Positions 18,142 to 27,837 of a stretch of DNA of 64,000 bases are shown in pieces. Within the stretch, counting starts at the first letter, position 1. Each line of letters begins with the position of its first letter. Source of the stretch: Pseudovibrio japonicus (GTDB lineage Bacteria; Pseudomonadota; Alphaproteobacteria; Rhizobiales; Stappiaceae); the NCBI RefSeq assembly GCF_014651595.1, contig NZ_BMXE01000002.1, positions 124,001 to 188,000 of the forward strand. The letters run 5' to 3'. A program made the translations under genes and the position numbers. The notes under the pieces were generated by a model. That model searched no databases. It was not told the origin of the DNA and was given only the letters and a program-made list of their open reading frames with translations.

Positions 18142-19177
18142 CTAGTTGCTCAGCAATAGCATCCCATGAAAACGCAACCAAATGTTCTTGTCTGATTTTT
18201 GCGCAATCAAAGCCAATCATAGCTAGCTTGCCAAGCGCAGCTTCGAGAGATGCCGACGAGAGTTCTTCAAGAAAAAGCCCGTTATCGCCCTCGCGGATAC
18301 GCTCTCTAAACCCAGGGATATCGCTCGCGATAACAGGCGTGCCAACTGAGAGCGCCTGATGCAGAACACCGCTTTCACTGACTTTATCGTAGGGCAGCAC
18401 AACAGCGGCGGCGTTTGCAATCAAGTGTTCGAGATCCGCATCAGTCAGGAAGCCGTCGAAATAGCGCCCAGCGGTCGCGATCTGCTCGCTGGAAAAGCTG
18501 CTTTGGTTACGCCCCGCCACTACCAGCGTCATTCCAATTTTCTTGAAAAGAGACGCGTTCGCGATGAGGTAATCAATATTCTTATCGTCCCGCACATAAC
18601 CGGGAGCGATCACATAATCACCTAGGGTCTTTACTGCTTCAACGATATCAGCTGACGCTGGATTGCCTTGCTTCGTTGGGGCATATTCCCCATGTGGAAT
18701 TATCGCAACGCGTTCTCGTAGGTTGGCGGGTACCAACTCAAGTTCAGCCTCGGTATGCAGTACAACCATATCGAAACCGCGCCAAAGTCGCCATTTAATT
18801 GCATTATAAATGCGGTTGGGGAAATGCGTTGCAACGTTATGCGGAGTGAGTACCGTTCTCCATCCTAGGCGACTCGCGATATAGAGCAGTATTAACGTAA
18901 TTAAATTTATACCCTGATAGTGGATAATAGTGCTCTTTTTTCCGAACAACGCCCGCGCGACCGACAGTAATGTGCGCGGTGAACGGCGTCCTTTTGGCAA
19001 CTCCATCATTTCAATATTGTCGCCGAGAAGTTGCATCAATGCGGCCTGCCCTGCCACAGACAAGCGCATTCTGTCAGTAGCTGCAAGCGCATTGGCCAAA
19101 CGCGCTGTATAACGCTGCAAACCTCGACTATCAGATACACAGATCAAGCGGTAGTCGACAACATTCGTTTTAGACAC
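18104..19177 (-). CDS. family 4 (GT-B) glycosyltransferase
   Basis: A 357-residue GT-B enzyme with a GTG start after AGAGGAACGCGA. The acceptor half contains STIIHYQGINLITLILLY and TVLTPHNVATHFP. The donor half has VIAPGYVRDDKNIDYLI, then VVLPYDKVSESGVLHQALSV where the usual E-x7-E region lies, and GTPVIASDIPGFRE. It overlaps the sulfotransferase gene upstream by 34 bp. It is one of three family 4 transferases in this operon, suggesting a repeat unit of at least three or four sugars. Confidence 0.9.
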   Translation of the reverse strand: MSKTNVVDYRLICVSDSRGLQRYTARLANALAATDRMRLSVAGQAALMQLLGDNIEMMELPKGRRSPRTLLSVARALFGKKSTIIHYQGINLITLILLYIASRLGWRTVLTPHNVATHFPNRIYNAIKWRLWRGFDMVVLHTEAELELVPANLRERVAIIPHGEYAPTKQGNPASADIVEAVKTLGDYVIAPGYVRDDKNIDYLIANASLFKKIGMTLVVAGRNQSSFSSEQIATAGRYFDGFLTDADLEHLIANAAAVVLPYDKVSESGVLHQALSVGTPVIASDIPGFRERIREGDNGLFLEELSSASLEAALGKLAMIGFDCAKIRQEHLVAFSWDAIAEQLVEKLDERSLSHQ

Positions 19178-19890
19178 TCGCGTTCCTCTAAACTAATTTC
19201 GACTTTGTTGCCGCCGTAATAAATCCTGTTTTTAATTACCGACTTCAGAGTCAATGGCACAAGACGATTGAGTCTTAGCGCTATAAGCCACTGCCACAAG
19301 TAAGAGGCAATTCGGGCAAGCACGACGCTGCGAGGTGCCATTCGTTGGTTGGACTGCTGAAACCCCGCATCTTTCGCTGAAATTCCTAAACCTTTAAGAG
19401 TAGCAGCGAAATCAGACCCACTTGTAATCTGAACCGTATAGAATTGATCCACAGCGTCGCGCCACCCAGCGGAATGATCTTCGTATCGGCTCGCTTCGAC
19501 GACCTCAGGATATGCTGAAACTGCATCTATAGGATTTGAAACCCGCCCCTTAGCTTTATGGTGCAGGTAATGGGATACCGTCCTTTCCAACGGATCGCGA
19601 CGTGTGTGGATCACTTTCAGGTCGTAGCGCGTCCCTAGTTCGACTAAGGCTTCACGTGCAAAATCACTCACAAAGTAAGTAGGTTCAACAATGTATGCTT
19701 CTCCATTAGCCAAAATTTGAGATTTGATCCGCGTTTCTTCCGCCCGCATATCCCTTCGCCGTGAGAGGTTAAACATCTCTTTCTGCTTCGGCGTTTTTGT
19801 GAACGGAAGTAGATCAAAGATAGTTGTCGTTCCGGTTTTTTCCGGTCCAACGAACACAAAAACTTTTGGGAGTTCTTCCCGCATTTCCAT
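19144..19890 (-). CDS. PAPS-dependent sulfotransferase
   Basis: A 248-residue P-loop sulfotransferase. FVGPEKTGTTTIFDLLPF (near residues 12-29) is the 5'-phosphosulfate-binding loop. VIHTRRDPLERTVSHYLHH is the 3'-phosphate-binding motif, with Arg and Ser at the expected spacing. This is the bacterial carbohydrate-sulfotransferase pattern. It is the first gene of the eight-gene polysaccharide operon, and its PAPS donor would be made by the upstream CysD/CysNC. The acceptor is inferred to be the polysaccharide or its lipid-linked repeat unit. No signal peptide or membrane anchor is seen, so it should act in the cytoplasm. Confidence 0.88.
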   Translation of the reverse strand: MEMREELPKVFVFVGPEKTGTTTIFDLLPFTKTPKQKEMFNLSRRRDMRAEETRIKSQILANGEAYIVEPTYFVSDFAREALVELGTRYDLKVIHTRRDPLERTVSHYLHHKAKGRVSNPIDAVSAYPEVVEASRYEDHSAGWRDAVDQFYTVQITSGSDFAATLKGLGISAKDAGFQQSNQRMAPRSVVLARIASYLWQWLIALRLNRLVPLTLKSVIKNRIYYGGNKVEISLEERECLKRMLSTTA

Positions 19891-20741
19891 TAACCTGATT
19901 AGCTAAAATTAACTTCTCGAAATACCATTTAAAATAAATTGATAACAGGGATGCACCAGCAATGCGCCCTCTTTAGCTGTGGACTTTGATCGGATAGTTC
20001 TGTTTTTCGCCTAAAGCGTTTTTTGTTTATGTTTGTTTACGTGAGATGTGTATTGTATCAGTTCACCCATCTAAGCAGCCCCAGCTTTCTATCTTTTGAT
20101 GATTTAAACGGAATGGCATAGACTCATTTTCGTAACATTACTCGTATGAAGCGCTCGGCCTTTGCATTTGTTTTGCGCGTGTAGGGTCCGATGAGAAAGT
20201 GCTTGAGCTGCAGCGATCGCGGTACTTTCCGAAACAGTTTTGCAATGCAGTCGGAACTATTGTCCGTCATCAACCGCCGCACTGAGAGGCCCTACTAGTG
20301 GAACCGGCACAAGGCGCGGGCGATAAAGGCTGCAGTGAAATAAGGGGCTTCGCTGGTCACAACGTCCGTATAAGTAAGACAGGTAACATCATCGATTGCC
20401 ACATGCAGATAGTCCCAACTAAGTCTTTTGGAACGTCCCCTGCGCATTCCCAATACATAGCACATCAGGAGCTCACTCAATCCAATGGCCTGCTGCCAGT
20501 ACATTGCGCACGCAGGCTAAATCTATCCAGATCGAAGCCGCATTCTGAGCTGTAATAATCTTTACGACTCAACCTTCTCAGGTAAGTAGAGAGCGGTGCT
20601 GGCATGCTTGAGTCTCCTCAAATAAAGGAAAAATAAATCAACGCATTTGGGAAACAGTAAGATTCAAACTTCAAGCAAAAGGCCTTAGTAAACAGGGGAA
20701 GCCAAGCTGCCCCTGCTATATGTAGGTACCCGATAATTACT
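19891..20741. other. gap between sulfotransferase and cysNC with IS debris
   Basis: This 850-bp gap contains the IS481-like remnant described separately. The right part (20590-20740) and the AT-rich left part (19895-20100) hold nothing recognised beyond a possible promoter for the sulfotransferase operon. Confidence 0.5.
20110..20480 (-). pseudogene. IS481-family transposase remnant
   Basis: On the minus strand, fragments of the DDE/rve catalytic domain can be read in two frames. RGRSKRLSWDYLHVAIDDVT carries the first Asp. After a stop and frame change, RLMTDNSSDC follows, then HFLIGPYTRKTNAKAERFI carries the TKTNGKAERF-type motif and final Glu. The N-terminal helix-turn-helix part is missing and several stops interrupt the frame. 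No terminal inverted repeats were found. Confidence 0.75.
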
Positions 20742-22643
20742 TTAAATCACACCATCGCTTTGTAGGCGGTGAAGGATCTCGTCAGCCAACTGCTCTGGAG
20801 TCTTGTCCTGAGTACTGACACGCATTTCTGGATTTGCCGGAGCCTCATATGGGCTATCAAGACCGGTGAAGTTTTTGATTTCGCCCGCCTTCGCTTTGGC
20901 ATAAAGCCCTTTAGGGTCGCGTTCAGCACAAGTCTCAAACGGAGTGTCTACATGGACCTCGTAAAATTCACCGTCTTCAACGAGCTCTCGTGCCATATCG
21001 CGCTCGGAGTGGAACGGCGAAATGAACGAAACTAGCGTAATGAGACCAGCATCGACAAACAGCTTGGTAGTTTCAGCAACTCGGCGGATATTCTCGACAC
21101 GGTCGGCTTCGGTGAAGCCAAGGTCGCGGTTAAGACCATGTCGTATGTTGTCGCCGTCTAGGACGTAAGTTTTCTTTCCGAGATCATAGAGCTTCTTTTC
21201 CAAGGCATTAGCAATTGTCGATTTTCCTGAACCAGATAGGCCGGTAAACCAAAGCACCGCTGGCTTCTGGTTAAGAAGCTCTCCGCGGGCAGCCTTGTTA
21301 ATATCCAGTGCCTGCCGGTGCACATTGATGGCACGTCTGAGGCCAAACCACACTAAACCTGCCGCTGCTGTTTCATTAGTCATGCGGTCGATGAGGATGA
21401 AGCTACCGGTTTCGCGATTAACTTCGTATGGATCGAAGGCGATGGGCTGCGACAGGGAGATGTTGCAGAACGCAATCTCGTTAAGGTCGAGCTGCTTGCC
21501 TGCCAGATGCTCCAGTGAACTGACGTCGATCTTATGCTTAATTTCGGTGACAGTTGCATTCACCGTCTTGCCGCCGATTTTCAACAGATACGGGCGCCCG
21601 GGATAAAGTGAGTTTTCCGACATCCAGATGAGATGGCTGGCGAACTGATCAGAGACCTCAGGCCGGTTGCAACTGGTCGCCAGGACATCTCCTCGGGAAA
21701 TATCTACTTCGTCCTTAAGCGTTAGTGTAATCGCCTGCCCTGGTATAGCTTCCTCCAAATCACCATCATACGTCACCAGCCGATCAACAATGGAGGTTTT
21801 GCCGGAACTGGAAACAACTACCTTATCTCCCACACGTACGGTACCACCACTCACCGTGCCCGAATATCCACGGAAGGTATGATCGGGACGGTTGACCCAC
21901 TGTACAGGGAGGCGGAAAGGAGTTTCGGCATTGACATGAGCGGTTTCCACGTCCTCTAAGTGGCCTAATAGTGTTGGGCCACCAAACCAGTTAAGGTTAT
22001 CACTCTTGCCGCAGACATTATCGCCAAAACGGGCTGAGAGCGGGATCGCAATGGAAGTCTCGAAGGCAAACGAAGCTGCAAACTGCTCGAAATCCTTTCT
22101 GATCTCGTTAAAGCGATCTTGGCTATAATCCACCAAATCGATCTTATTGACCGCCAGAACCACATGACGCACCCCCAGGAGAGATGCAATAAAAGCATGA
22201 CGGCGGGTCTGGGTGATGATGCCTTTGCGGGCATCGACCAAGAGCACCGCGAGGTCAGCAGTAGAGGCGCCAGTCGCCATGTTGCGAGTATATTGCTCAT
22301 GGCCAGGGGTGTCGGCGACAATAAACTTGCGTTTGTCGGTAGCAAAGAAGCGGTAGGCCACATCAATGGTGATGCCTTGCTCGCGCTCAGCCTCAAGTCC
22401 ATCGACTAGCAAGGCTAAATCAATGTCCTCACCGACAGTGCCGTGCTTCTTGCTGTCCTTTGCCAATGCCGAAAGCTGATCCTCGAAGATCAACTTGGTA
22501 TCATAAAGTAGGCGACCAATGAGGGTGGACTTGCCATCATCAACACTGCCACAAGTCAAAAAGCGCAATAGCCCTTTGTTCTCTTGACCAGAAATGTATT
22601 CGGCAAACGCTGTCTCTTTGGAGAAATCTTCACGCTTGTTCAT
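20742..22643 (-). CDS. cysNC: bifunctional sulfate adenylyltransferase subunit 1 / adenylylsulfate kinase
   Basis: A 633-residue CysN-CysC fusion. Residues about 20-440 are the EF-Tu-like GTPase CysN, with P-loop CGSVDDGKST, ADTPGHEQYTRNMATG and NKIDL. Residues about 455-633 are the APS kinase CysC, with FTGLSGSGKST, VLDGDNIRHGLNRDLGF and FISPF. With CysD it makes APS from ATP and sulfate, and then PAPS. The fused form is typical of rhizobial NodQ and of pathways that need PAPS for sulfation. The gene starts directly after the cysD stop with no gap, so it is co-translated. Its neighbourhood (sulfotransferase downstream, PAP phosphatase upstream) supports PAPS supply for polysaccharide sulfation. 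Confidence 0.95.
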   Translation of the reverse strand: MNKREDFSKETAFAEYISGQENKGLLRFLTCGSVDDGKSTLIGRLLYDTKLIFEDQLSALAKDSKKHGTVGEDIDLALLVDGLEAEREQGITIDVAYRFFATDKRKFIVADTPGHEQYTRNMATGASTADLAVLLVDARKGIITQTRRHAFIASLLGVRHVVLAVNKIDLVDYSQDRFNEIRKDFEQFAASFAFETSIAIPLSARFGDNVCGKSDNLNWFGGPTLLGHLEDVETAHVNAETPFRLPVQWVNRPDHTFRGYSGTVSGGTVRVGDKVVVSSSGKTSIVDRLVTYDGDLEEAIPGQAITLTLKDEVDISRGDVLATSCNRPEVSDQFASHLIWMSENSLYPGRPYLLKIGGKTVNATVTEIKHKIDVSSLEHLAGKQLDLNEIAFCNISLSQPIAFDPYEVNRETGSFILIDRMTNETAAAGLVWFGLRRAINVHRQALDINKAARGELLNQKPAVLWFTGLSGSGKSTIANALEKKLYDLGKKTYVLDGDNIRHGLNRDLGFTEADRVENIRRVAETTKLFVDAGLITLVSFISPFHSERDMARELVEDGEFYEVHVDTPFETCAERDPKGLYAKAKAGEIKNFTGLDSPYEAPANPEMRVSTQDKTPEQLADEILHRLQSDGVI

Positions 22644-23552
22644 TTAGAAATACCCCTCGCGCTTCTTTTTCTCCATGGAGGCTGAATCATCGTGGTCAAT
22701 CAGGCGTCCTTGCCGTTCCGAAGTTCGGGCAATCAACATCTCGCGCACCACTTCCGGCAGGCTGTCAGCGCTGGATTCAATGGCACCGGTAAGTGGATAG
22801 CAGCCCAATGTACGGAAACGAACCAATTTTTCTTGCACCTGTTCATCGGGCTGCAGTGGCAAACGTTCATCATCAACCATTATTAATGTGCCACCACGTT
22901 CCACAACAGGTCGTTTGGCCGCCAGATAGAGCGGTACAATGTCGATTTCTTCGGCCAAGATGTATTGCCAAATATCTAGCTCAGTCCAATTGGAAAGCGG
23001 GAAGGCACGAATGGATTCGCCTTGCGACACACGGGCATTATAAAGGGACCATAATTCGGGGCGCTGGTTCTTCGGATCCCACGCATGGGATGAGTTGCGA
23101 AACGAGAACACACGCTCCTTGGCGCGGGATTTCTCCTCATCACGCCGCGCACCACCAAATGCTGCATCGAAGCCATATTTATCGAGCGCTTCTTTCAGCG
23201 CCTCGGTTTTCATAATATGAGTGTAATTGGAAGAACCATGATCGAACGGATTGATATTTCGCTCAACGCCAACCTGATTCGTGTGCACGATTAGTTCAAG
23301 CCCGTGTTTTTTGATAGTTTCGTTGCGGAAGCTGATCATTTCCTTGAACTTCCATGTGGTATCCACATGGAGAAGAGGAAACGGCGGTTTGGCGGGGTAA
23401 AAGGCTTTAAGGGCCAAATGCAGCATCACAGCTGAATCTTTACCTATGGAATACAGCATAACCGGGTTGCGGAACTCGGCTGCAACTTCGCGAATAATCT
23501 GAATACTTTCGTTTTCTAATCGCTTTAAGTGCGATAGCTGATCAGTCCCCAT
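22644..23552 (-). CDS. cysD: sulfate adenylyltransferase subunit 2
   Basis: A 302-residue ATP sulfurylase catalytic subunit, the same length as E. coli CysD. It has the PP-loop [17 protein letters not shown] near residue 40, the family [16 protein letters not shown] motif, and an arginine-rich C-terminal [13 protein letters not shown]-like region. The ATG at 23552 is chosen because GGAG precedes it at good spacing and family proteins start with [13 protein letters not shown]; the longer frame adds 12 residues. It forms the ATP sulfurylase complex with the CysN domain encoded directly downstream. Confidence 0.95.
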   Translation of the reverse strand: MGTDQLSHLKRLENESIQIIREVAAEFRNPVMLYSIGKDSAVMLHLALKAFYPAKPPFPLLHVDTTWKFKEMISFRNETIKKHGLELIVHTNQVGVERNINPFDHGSSNYTHIMKTEALKEALDKYGFDAAFGGARRDEEKSRAKERVFSFRNSSHAWDPKNQRPELWSLYNARVSQGESIRAFPLSNWTELDIWQYILAEEIDIVPLYLAAKRPVVERGGTLIMVDDERLPLQPDEQVQEKLVRFRTLGCYPLTGAIESSADSLPEVVREMLIARTSERQGRLIDHDDSASMEKKKREGYF

Positions 23553-23618
23553 TCGGGTCTCCAACTCAATATCTATCTTAACTATCAATTCAGCTGCTGC
23601 TAATTGAAATTCTTAAGT

Positions 23619-24428
23619 CTACCAGTTTGAGCTTAGACCATACTGGGAAATCATACTCTCATCGCCGACAACCATAAAGTGGGGGTTTGCGTAGTCACTA
23701 TCGGAAACTTGGTTCTGCTTGCCGTATGCAAGCGGGGCACCGCCTTCGACTATAACCTTGCCACCTGCTGCCAAAACAACTGCATGGCCTGCAGCTGTAT
23801 CCCACTCCATGGTTCGGCCAAGGCGAGGGTAGAGATCAGCTTTGCCTTCTGCTACGCGGCAAAACTTCAAGGAAGAGCCTGCTGAGACCATTTTTGCTCC
23901 GTCGCATCGGTCGACGATTTTTTGTGTGGCCTGGCTCATATGGGACCGACTACCGAAGACAATTACAGCCTTGGGCGCTGGTCGGCACGAGATTGGATGT
24001 GCAGGTCCGATCGCATCATTTGTTACCTCTGCCATGAAAGCACCTTCTCCTTTTGCGCCCCAGTAGATTTTTCTGAGCGCTGGAGCATAAACCACACCGT
24101 ACACAGGTGCCCCATTTTCAATTAAGGCGATGTTGACGGTGAACTCACCATTGCGATTAATGAACTCCCGAGTGCCATCAAGCGGATCAACGAGGATAAA
24201 TCTGTCGCCAATCACTGGAATGCGCCCCGCAGCAACTTCCTCTTCAGCGATAACGGGTATTTCAGGGAAAGCTTCAGATAAGTTCTGTAGAATAACTTTC
24301 TCTGCTGCCTCGTCTGCACGGGTAACCGGAGAGCCGTCATCTTTTTCCATGGTAGCAAATTCTGTTTCGTAGATTCGCAAAATCTCGCAGCCAGCCGCAT
24401 GCGCAGAGTTCTTAAAAATATTTAGCAT
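23619..24428 (-). CDS. cysQ: 3'(2'),5'-bisphosphate nucleotidase CysQ
   Basis: A 269-residue enzyme of the inositol-monophosphatase fold. Metal-binding motifs are visible: VIAEEE, LVDPLDGTREF (DPxDGT) and MEWDTAAGHAVVLAAGG (WDxAAG). It degrades PAP, the inhibitory by-product of PAPS-dependent sulfation, to AMP. The ATG at 24428 is chosen over a GTG at 24449, giving the start usual in the family. It is the first gene of the cysQ-cysD-cysNC group, so supply of PAPS and removal of PAP are linked. Confidence 0.93.
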   Translation of the reverse strand: MLNIFKNSAHAAGCEILRIYETEFATMEKDDGSPVTRADEAAEKVILQNLSEAFPEIPVIAEEEVAAGRIPVIGDRFILVDPLDGTREFINRNGEFTVNIALIENGAPVYGVVYAPALRKIYWGAKGEGAFMAEVTNDAIGPAHPISCRPAPKAVIVFGSRSHMSQATQKIVDRCDGAKMVSAGSSLKFCRVAEGKADLYPRLGRTMEWDTAAGHAVVLAAGGKVIVEGGAPLAYGKQNQVSDSDYANPHFMVVGDESMISQYGLSSNW

Positions 24429-24449
24429 GAGTTTTCTTTTGAGAGCCAC

Positions 24450-25579
24450 ATTGGATTTGGCAAAGAGAGGTACATCTCGCCCCGATAAAATGCAACGTAT
24501 TTCGAACCAGCCTCTTAGGCAAAAAGGCCCTTCTCGACTTATGTATATAGAACCTTATTTTTGATTTATTCTACTGACTACGAGTTATTCCCAGATTTGG
24601 TGTATGAGTATTTTCTTAAGCAGTTTTTTTGATCGGGAGTTGGTTGTTCAATCCGGTCATTGAAATTGATGATTTTGCCAAGATTAGCAAATCTGGGTTG
24701 TTTTCTCCTGCCCCTTTGTACGCATTAGGTCGGTTTGAACATCATTTGAAAGTTACGTTGCAAAGTTCATTCGGCTCTCAACTCTCGCCTTTTAGGTTAC
24801 AAACGGTTCGCTTTGAATTCGCGGTTTGAGGTTTGTTGAGTTGATCATGCCCCCTTTGAACGCTCGGTGGTGTGCTACTCACCATTAATGAGGGCCATTC
24901 CAGCGACAAAAACTGCCTTACATTGGCTGTTGATGGAACGCGGACACTTGAAATAATTAAGTACTCACATGCCAGAAAGTGCTTCACATGTCTTCCTAAG
25001 AGCTGGGTCATCAAGCCCACATTAACCTAGATTAGCAGTTACCACAGGCTTGGCAAAGACTGGGAGAAACTGACCAACGTCTCCACAGCACAGGCAATAA
25101 CTGCTCACATCAGAACACCAACGAGGAGAATTGCAAAATTTTGCGATCTTTGAAAGACTTGTGTATCAGACTCTACCGGGCTGAGACAGAGATCTTTCAC
25201 TGAGTAAGTAAGCAACGAATATGTGTTTCTAGAGCGTTTGGCTCTCTACACGATCGGCAAGTTTCCTTCAAACGCCTTCCAACAAAAGGATGACTTGCTC
25301 ACCTCAACCCAATATGTTCATAGCCACCCCCTCATCATTTAAATCCATTCAGAGGTAACAGATCACAAGGGAGATGAACCATGCCCTCAATCGTTAGGTC
25401 AAGTTCATGGGCATTTACGAGTGTTGCTGTGATAAACAAGAACTTCGTTACGCGAAGTGTGTATGACCACTTACCTGCGTCGGTGAATTAGTAATCAAGA
25501 ACTTTTCAGATGATGGGTGATATGATGGGTTAGCAATAGACCTAATAGTTTTATAATATCAATTCAATAAGTTATGAAT
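24450..25579. other. right-end island region, mostly non-coding
   Basis: About 1.1 kb between cysQ and the right attachment repeat. It contains a short IS5-like transposase tail (25037-25153) and a pair of ATGATGGGT repeats near the boundary (25510-25518, 25522-25530). The remaining open frames (for example 24778-25020 on the minus strand) have no recognisable protein character. Confidence 0.5.
25037..25153 (+). pseudogene. possible IS5-family transposase C-terminal fragment
   Basis: One frame reads YHRLGKDWEKL, then TAQAITAHIRTPTRRIAKF, ending at a TGA. This resembles the C-terminal end of IS5-group transposases (the RRLGKDWE...AHIR..TRRLAR pattern). Upstream in the same frame there is a stop codon and no transposase core, so only a relic remains. 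The match is from memory and short. Confidence 0.5.
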
Positions 25580-25602
25580 AAAAATGGCGGAGAGTGAGGG
25601 AT
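25580..25602. repeat. right attachment site (within tRNA-Ser 3' end)
   Basis: Identical over 23 bp to 6185-6207. It covers the CCA end, acceptor strand and the start of the T arm of the intact tRNA-Ser gene plus five flanking A residues, so integration leaves the tRNA functional. Confidence 0.85.
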
Positions 25603-25674
25603 TCGAACCCTCGGAACGCTTGCGCGCTCAACGGTTTTCGAGACCGCCCCGTTCGACCACTCCGGCAACTCTCC
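25585..25674 (-). tRNA. tRNA-Ser(CGA)
   Basis: A 90-nt class II tRNA with a long variable arm. The acceptor stem GGAGAGT pairs with ACTCTCC, followed by discriminator G and an encoded CCA. The anticodon loop is CTCGAAA, giving anticodon CGA (reads UCG). The T arm contains GGTTCGAATCC. It serves as the integration target of the island on its left. Confidence 0.95.
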
Positions 25675-25785
25675 CGCTTATGCCTCGTGTTGAGGCTTGC
25701 GGGACCATATAAAGAAGCTTTCGTTTGGGCAAGCCCTGCAGTCTCTATGCCGCAGATAACTCACAGCTGACACGGCGGTTGGCAA

Positions 25786-25815
25786 CAAAAAACGCAGTGG
25801 CTGGCCCACTGCGTT
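25786..25815 (-). terminator. intrinsic terminator of the chemoreceptor gene
   Basis: On the minus strand a 9-bp stem (ACGCAGTGG with CCACTGCGT, loop GCCAG) is followed by six T residues. It lies 25 bases past the stop codon. Confidence 0.85.
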
Positions 25816-25839
25816 GAATTCAATACTCATTTTAGAAGT

Positions 25840-27834
25840 CTAAGCTGCCTGAACGTCTTCGAGGAAGGCTTTGATAGAGCGGTTAAACTGATCGGCCTCA
25901 CCAGAGATATTGTCAGCCTGATTGTTGATGTCTTCCGCCGTTTTAGTGGAGTTCTCAATCGTGTTGGCGACCTCAACCATTTCGGTCTCACCGATACGAG
26001 ACTGATCAGAGGCATCGGTTACAGACCGGGCAATCTCGGAGACTGTTACAGACTGCTGTTCCACTGCTGCGGCCACTGCGGATGAACTGGTAGACAGCTT
26101 TTCCATCATGCTGGCCACATTTTCAATGGAACCAACAGCGTCCGTGGATACCTGTTGGATCGCGTGGATCTGCTGTGAGATCTCTTCTGTTGCAGTGGCT
26201 GTCTGATTTGCCAGATGCTTCACTTCAGAAGCCACAACGGCAAACCCTTTACCCATTTCGCCTGCACGGGCAGCCTCGATTGTGGCATTCAACGCAAGAA
26301 GGTTGGTTTGGTCTGCGATATCCTTGATGAGGTTGACGACCTGTCCAATGCGAGAAGCAGAGGATGCTAATTCCTGAATTGTTTTGGATGTGTTGACGAC
26401 AAGATTGCCAACTTCATCGGCAACCTCTTTGGAGTTTACCGCTTCAGAGGCCACTTCCCTGATAGAGAGAGACATTTCCTCACTGGCGGATGCAACCGTT
26501 GCCACAGAGGTCGAGGCATGGCTGACAGCTTCGCCTGCCTTTACAGCCTTGTCGGAAACACTTTCTACTGTGACATTTAATGCGAAGGATGCGTCATGCA
26601 GTGACTGGATCGCAGAATTAAACCCATCACCTGCTGCGGTTGCAGCCTTTTCGAACTCTCGTACCAGAACAGCAACTTTTTGCTCACGTTCCTCACGGAG
26701 CTTGTTGTCTTTGTCGCGCTCTTCGTTCAACTGGTTTCGTTCAATGGCATTGGCGCGGAACACTTCCAGAATCTTCGCCATTTTGGCGAACTCGTCCCGG
26801 CCTTTTGTACCCTCGATATTGATTGAAACATCACCATTTGCCAGAATGCTCATCGCTTTGTGCAGATTTGCAAGCGGGCGTGAGATACGCCATGCGATAT
26901 AGCCGGCAATCATCAGCCCGATAAAGCCCATGGCGGCTGCCTGCAACAGGAAACGCTGCATGCTCGCTGCAGAGGCTGCACTGTGAAGAGCTTTCGCCTT
27001 GGCCTGACCTGCTGCGCCAATGTCATTGAGTTGCTGAGCGGCTGGGATCATTTCGTCCAGTTGCTCCAGAGCGAAAACCATCTCCTCCTGAATATCGGCA
27101 TTCAGGACTTCAATTTGTTGCAGCGTATCAGTGTAGGTTGCCCAAAGCTTTTTCACGGCTTCAGAAGTCTCTTTTGGCATCTTGGCAGATTGAATAACCA
27201 TACCAAATTGCTCGATGCGGCTCTTGAATGTGCTCTTTTCAGTTTCATAGCCATCAACACCGATGGTCCATTCCATGGCCTGAAGGTCTTTGAGCAAACC
27301 GGCGACGCGCTGGGTGTCCTTGCTGACGTTCGCCTTCCGCCGCGCTTTGTTGATTTCAATCTGCATGGAGGAGCTTGCGCGCTGAAGAACCGAAATGAGG
27401 CCGCCGTCCGAGCTGGTTCCACGCTCTAGGGTCGCTTCGACCACCGCACCAAAGGTCTCTGAGAAACCGTAGGCGTATCCTTCCAAGTTATCGTAGAGCT
27501 CATCTTCTATGCCTGGAACCTGTAAGGCCCGTGTTTCTTCAACCAGGACAACGACGCGCTCACGCTCCGTTGCTGCAACTTCTGCGGCCTTCGCATCTGG
27601 ATGCAGCAGGAACTCGCCACCAATTGCGCGCATACGGTCCGTCGCCGAGCTGATTGCGAGCGCATTTTGCATCAACTGATTATGGGTCTGCGTGTTCTTC
27701 TGAAACTCAGCGTTGTGGCTGTTCATTTGTAAGAGAAAAATCAGAGCTCCGCTCAACACGAGTATCGGCAACAACCCAAGGGCTGTAACTCTCGTTACGA
27801 CGGAATAGATCCAGGCGAACTTTGGAATGCGCAT
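25840..27834 (-). CDS. methyl-accepting chemotaxis protein
   Basis: A 664-residue chemoreceptor. The first membrane helix is at about residues 15-36, followed by a roughly 250-residue periplasmic helical sensor region and a second membrane helix near 295-315. A HAMP domain follows (WRISRPLANLHKAMSILANG), then a long cytoplasmic signalling domain. The hairpin tip, with its CheA/CheW-binding core, reads LLALNATIEAARAGEMGKGF and VVASEVKHLA. No C-terminal pentapeptide for CheR/CheB docking is present. It lies just outside the island, beyond tRNA-Ser, and stands alone. The ligand is unknown. Confidence 0.95.
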   Translation of the reverse strand: MRIPKFAWIYSVVTRVTALGLLPILVLSGALIFLLQMNSHNAEFQKNTQTHNQLMQNALAISSATDRMRAIGGEFLLHPDAKAAEVAATERERVVVLVEETRALQVPGIEDELYDNLEGYAYGFSETFGAVVEATLERGTSSDGGLISVLQRASSSMQIEINKARRKANVSKDTQRVAGLLKDLQAMEWTIGVDGYETEKSTFKSRIEQFGMVIQSAKMPKETSEAVKKLWATYTDTLQQIEVLNADIQEEMVFALEQLDEMIPAAQQLNDIGAAGQAKAKALHSAASAASMQRFLLQAAAMGFIGLMIAGYIAWRISRPLANLHKAMSILANGDVSINIEGTKGRDEFAKMAKILEVFRANAIERNQLNEERDKDNKLREEREQKVAVLVREFEKAATAAGDGFNSAIQSLHDASFALNVTVESVSDKAVKAGEAVSHASTSVATVASASEEMSLSIREVASEAVNSKEVADEVGNLVVNTSKTIQELASSASRIGQVVNLIKDIADQTNLLALNATIEAARAGEMGKGFAVVASEVKHLANQTATATEEISQQIHAIQQVSTDAVGSIENVASMMEKLSTSSSAVAAAVEQQSVTVSEIARSVTDASDQSRIGETEMVEVANTIENSTKTAEDINNQADNISGEADQFNRSIKAFLEDVQAA

Positions 27835-27837
27835 TTT

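Noticed and set aside
24778-25020. 80-codon minus-strand frame near the island's right end
   Set aside because: No recognisable domain, no ribosome-binding site and atypical composition.
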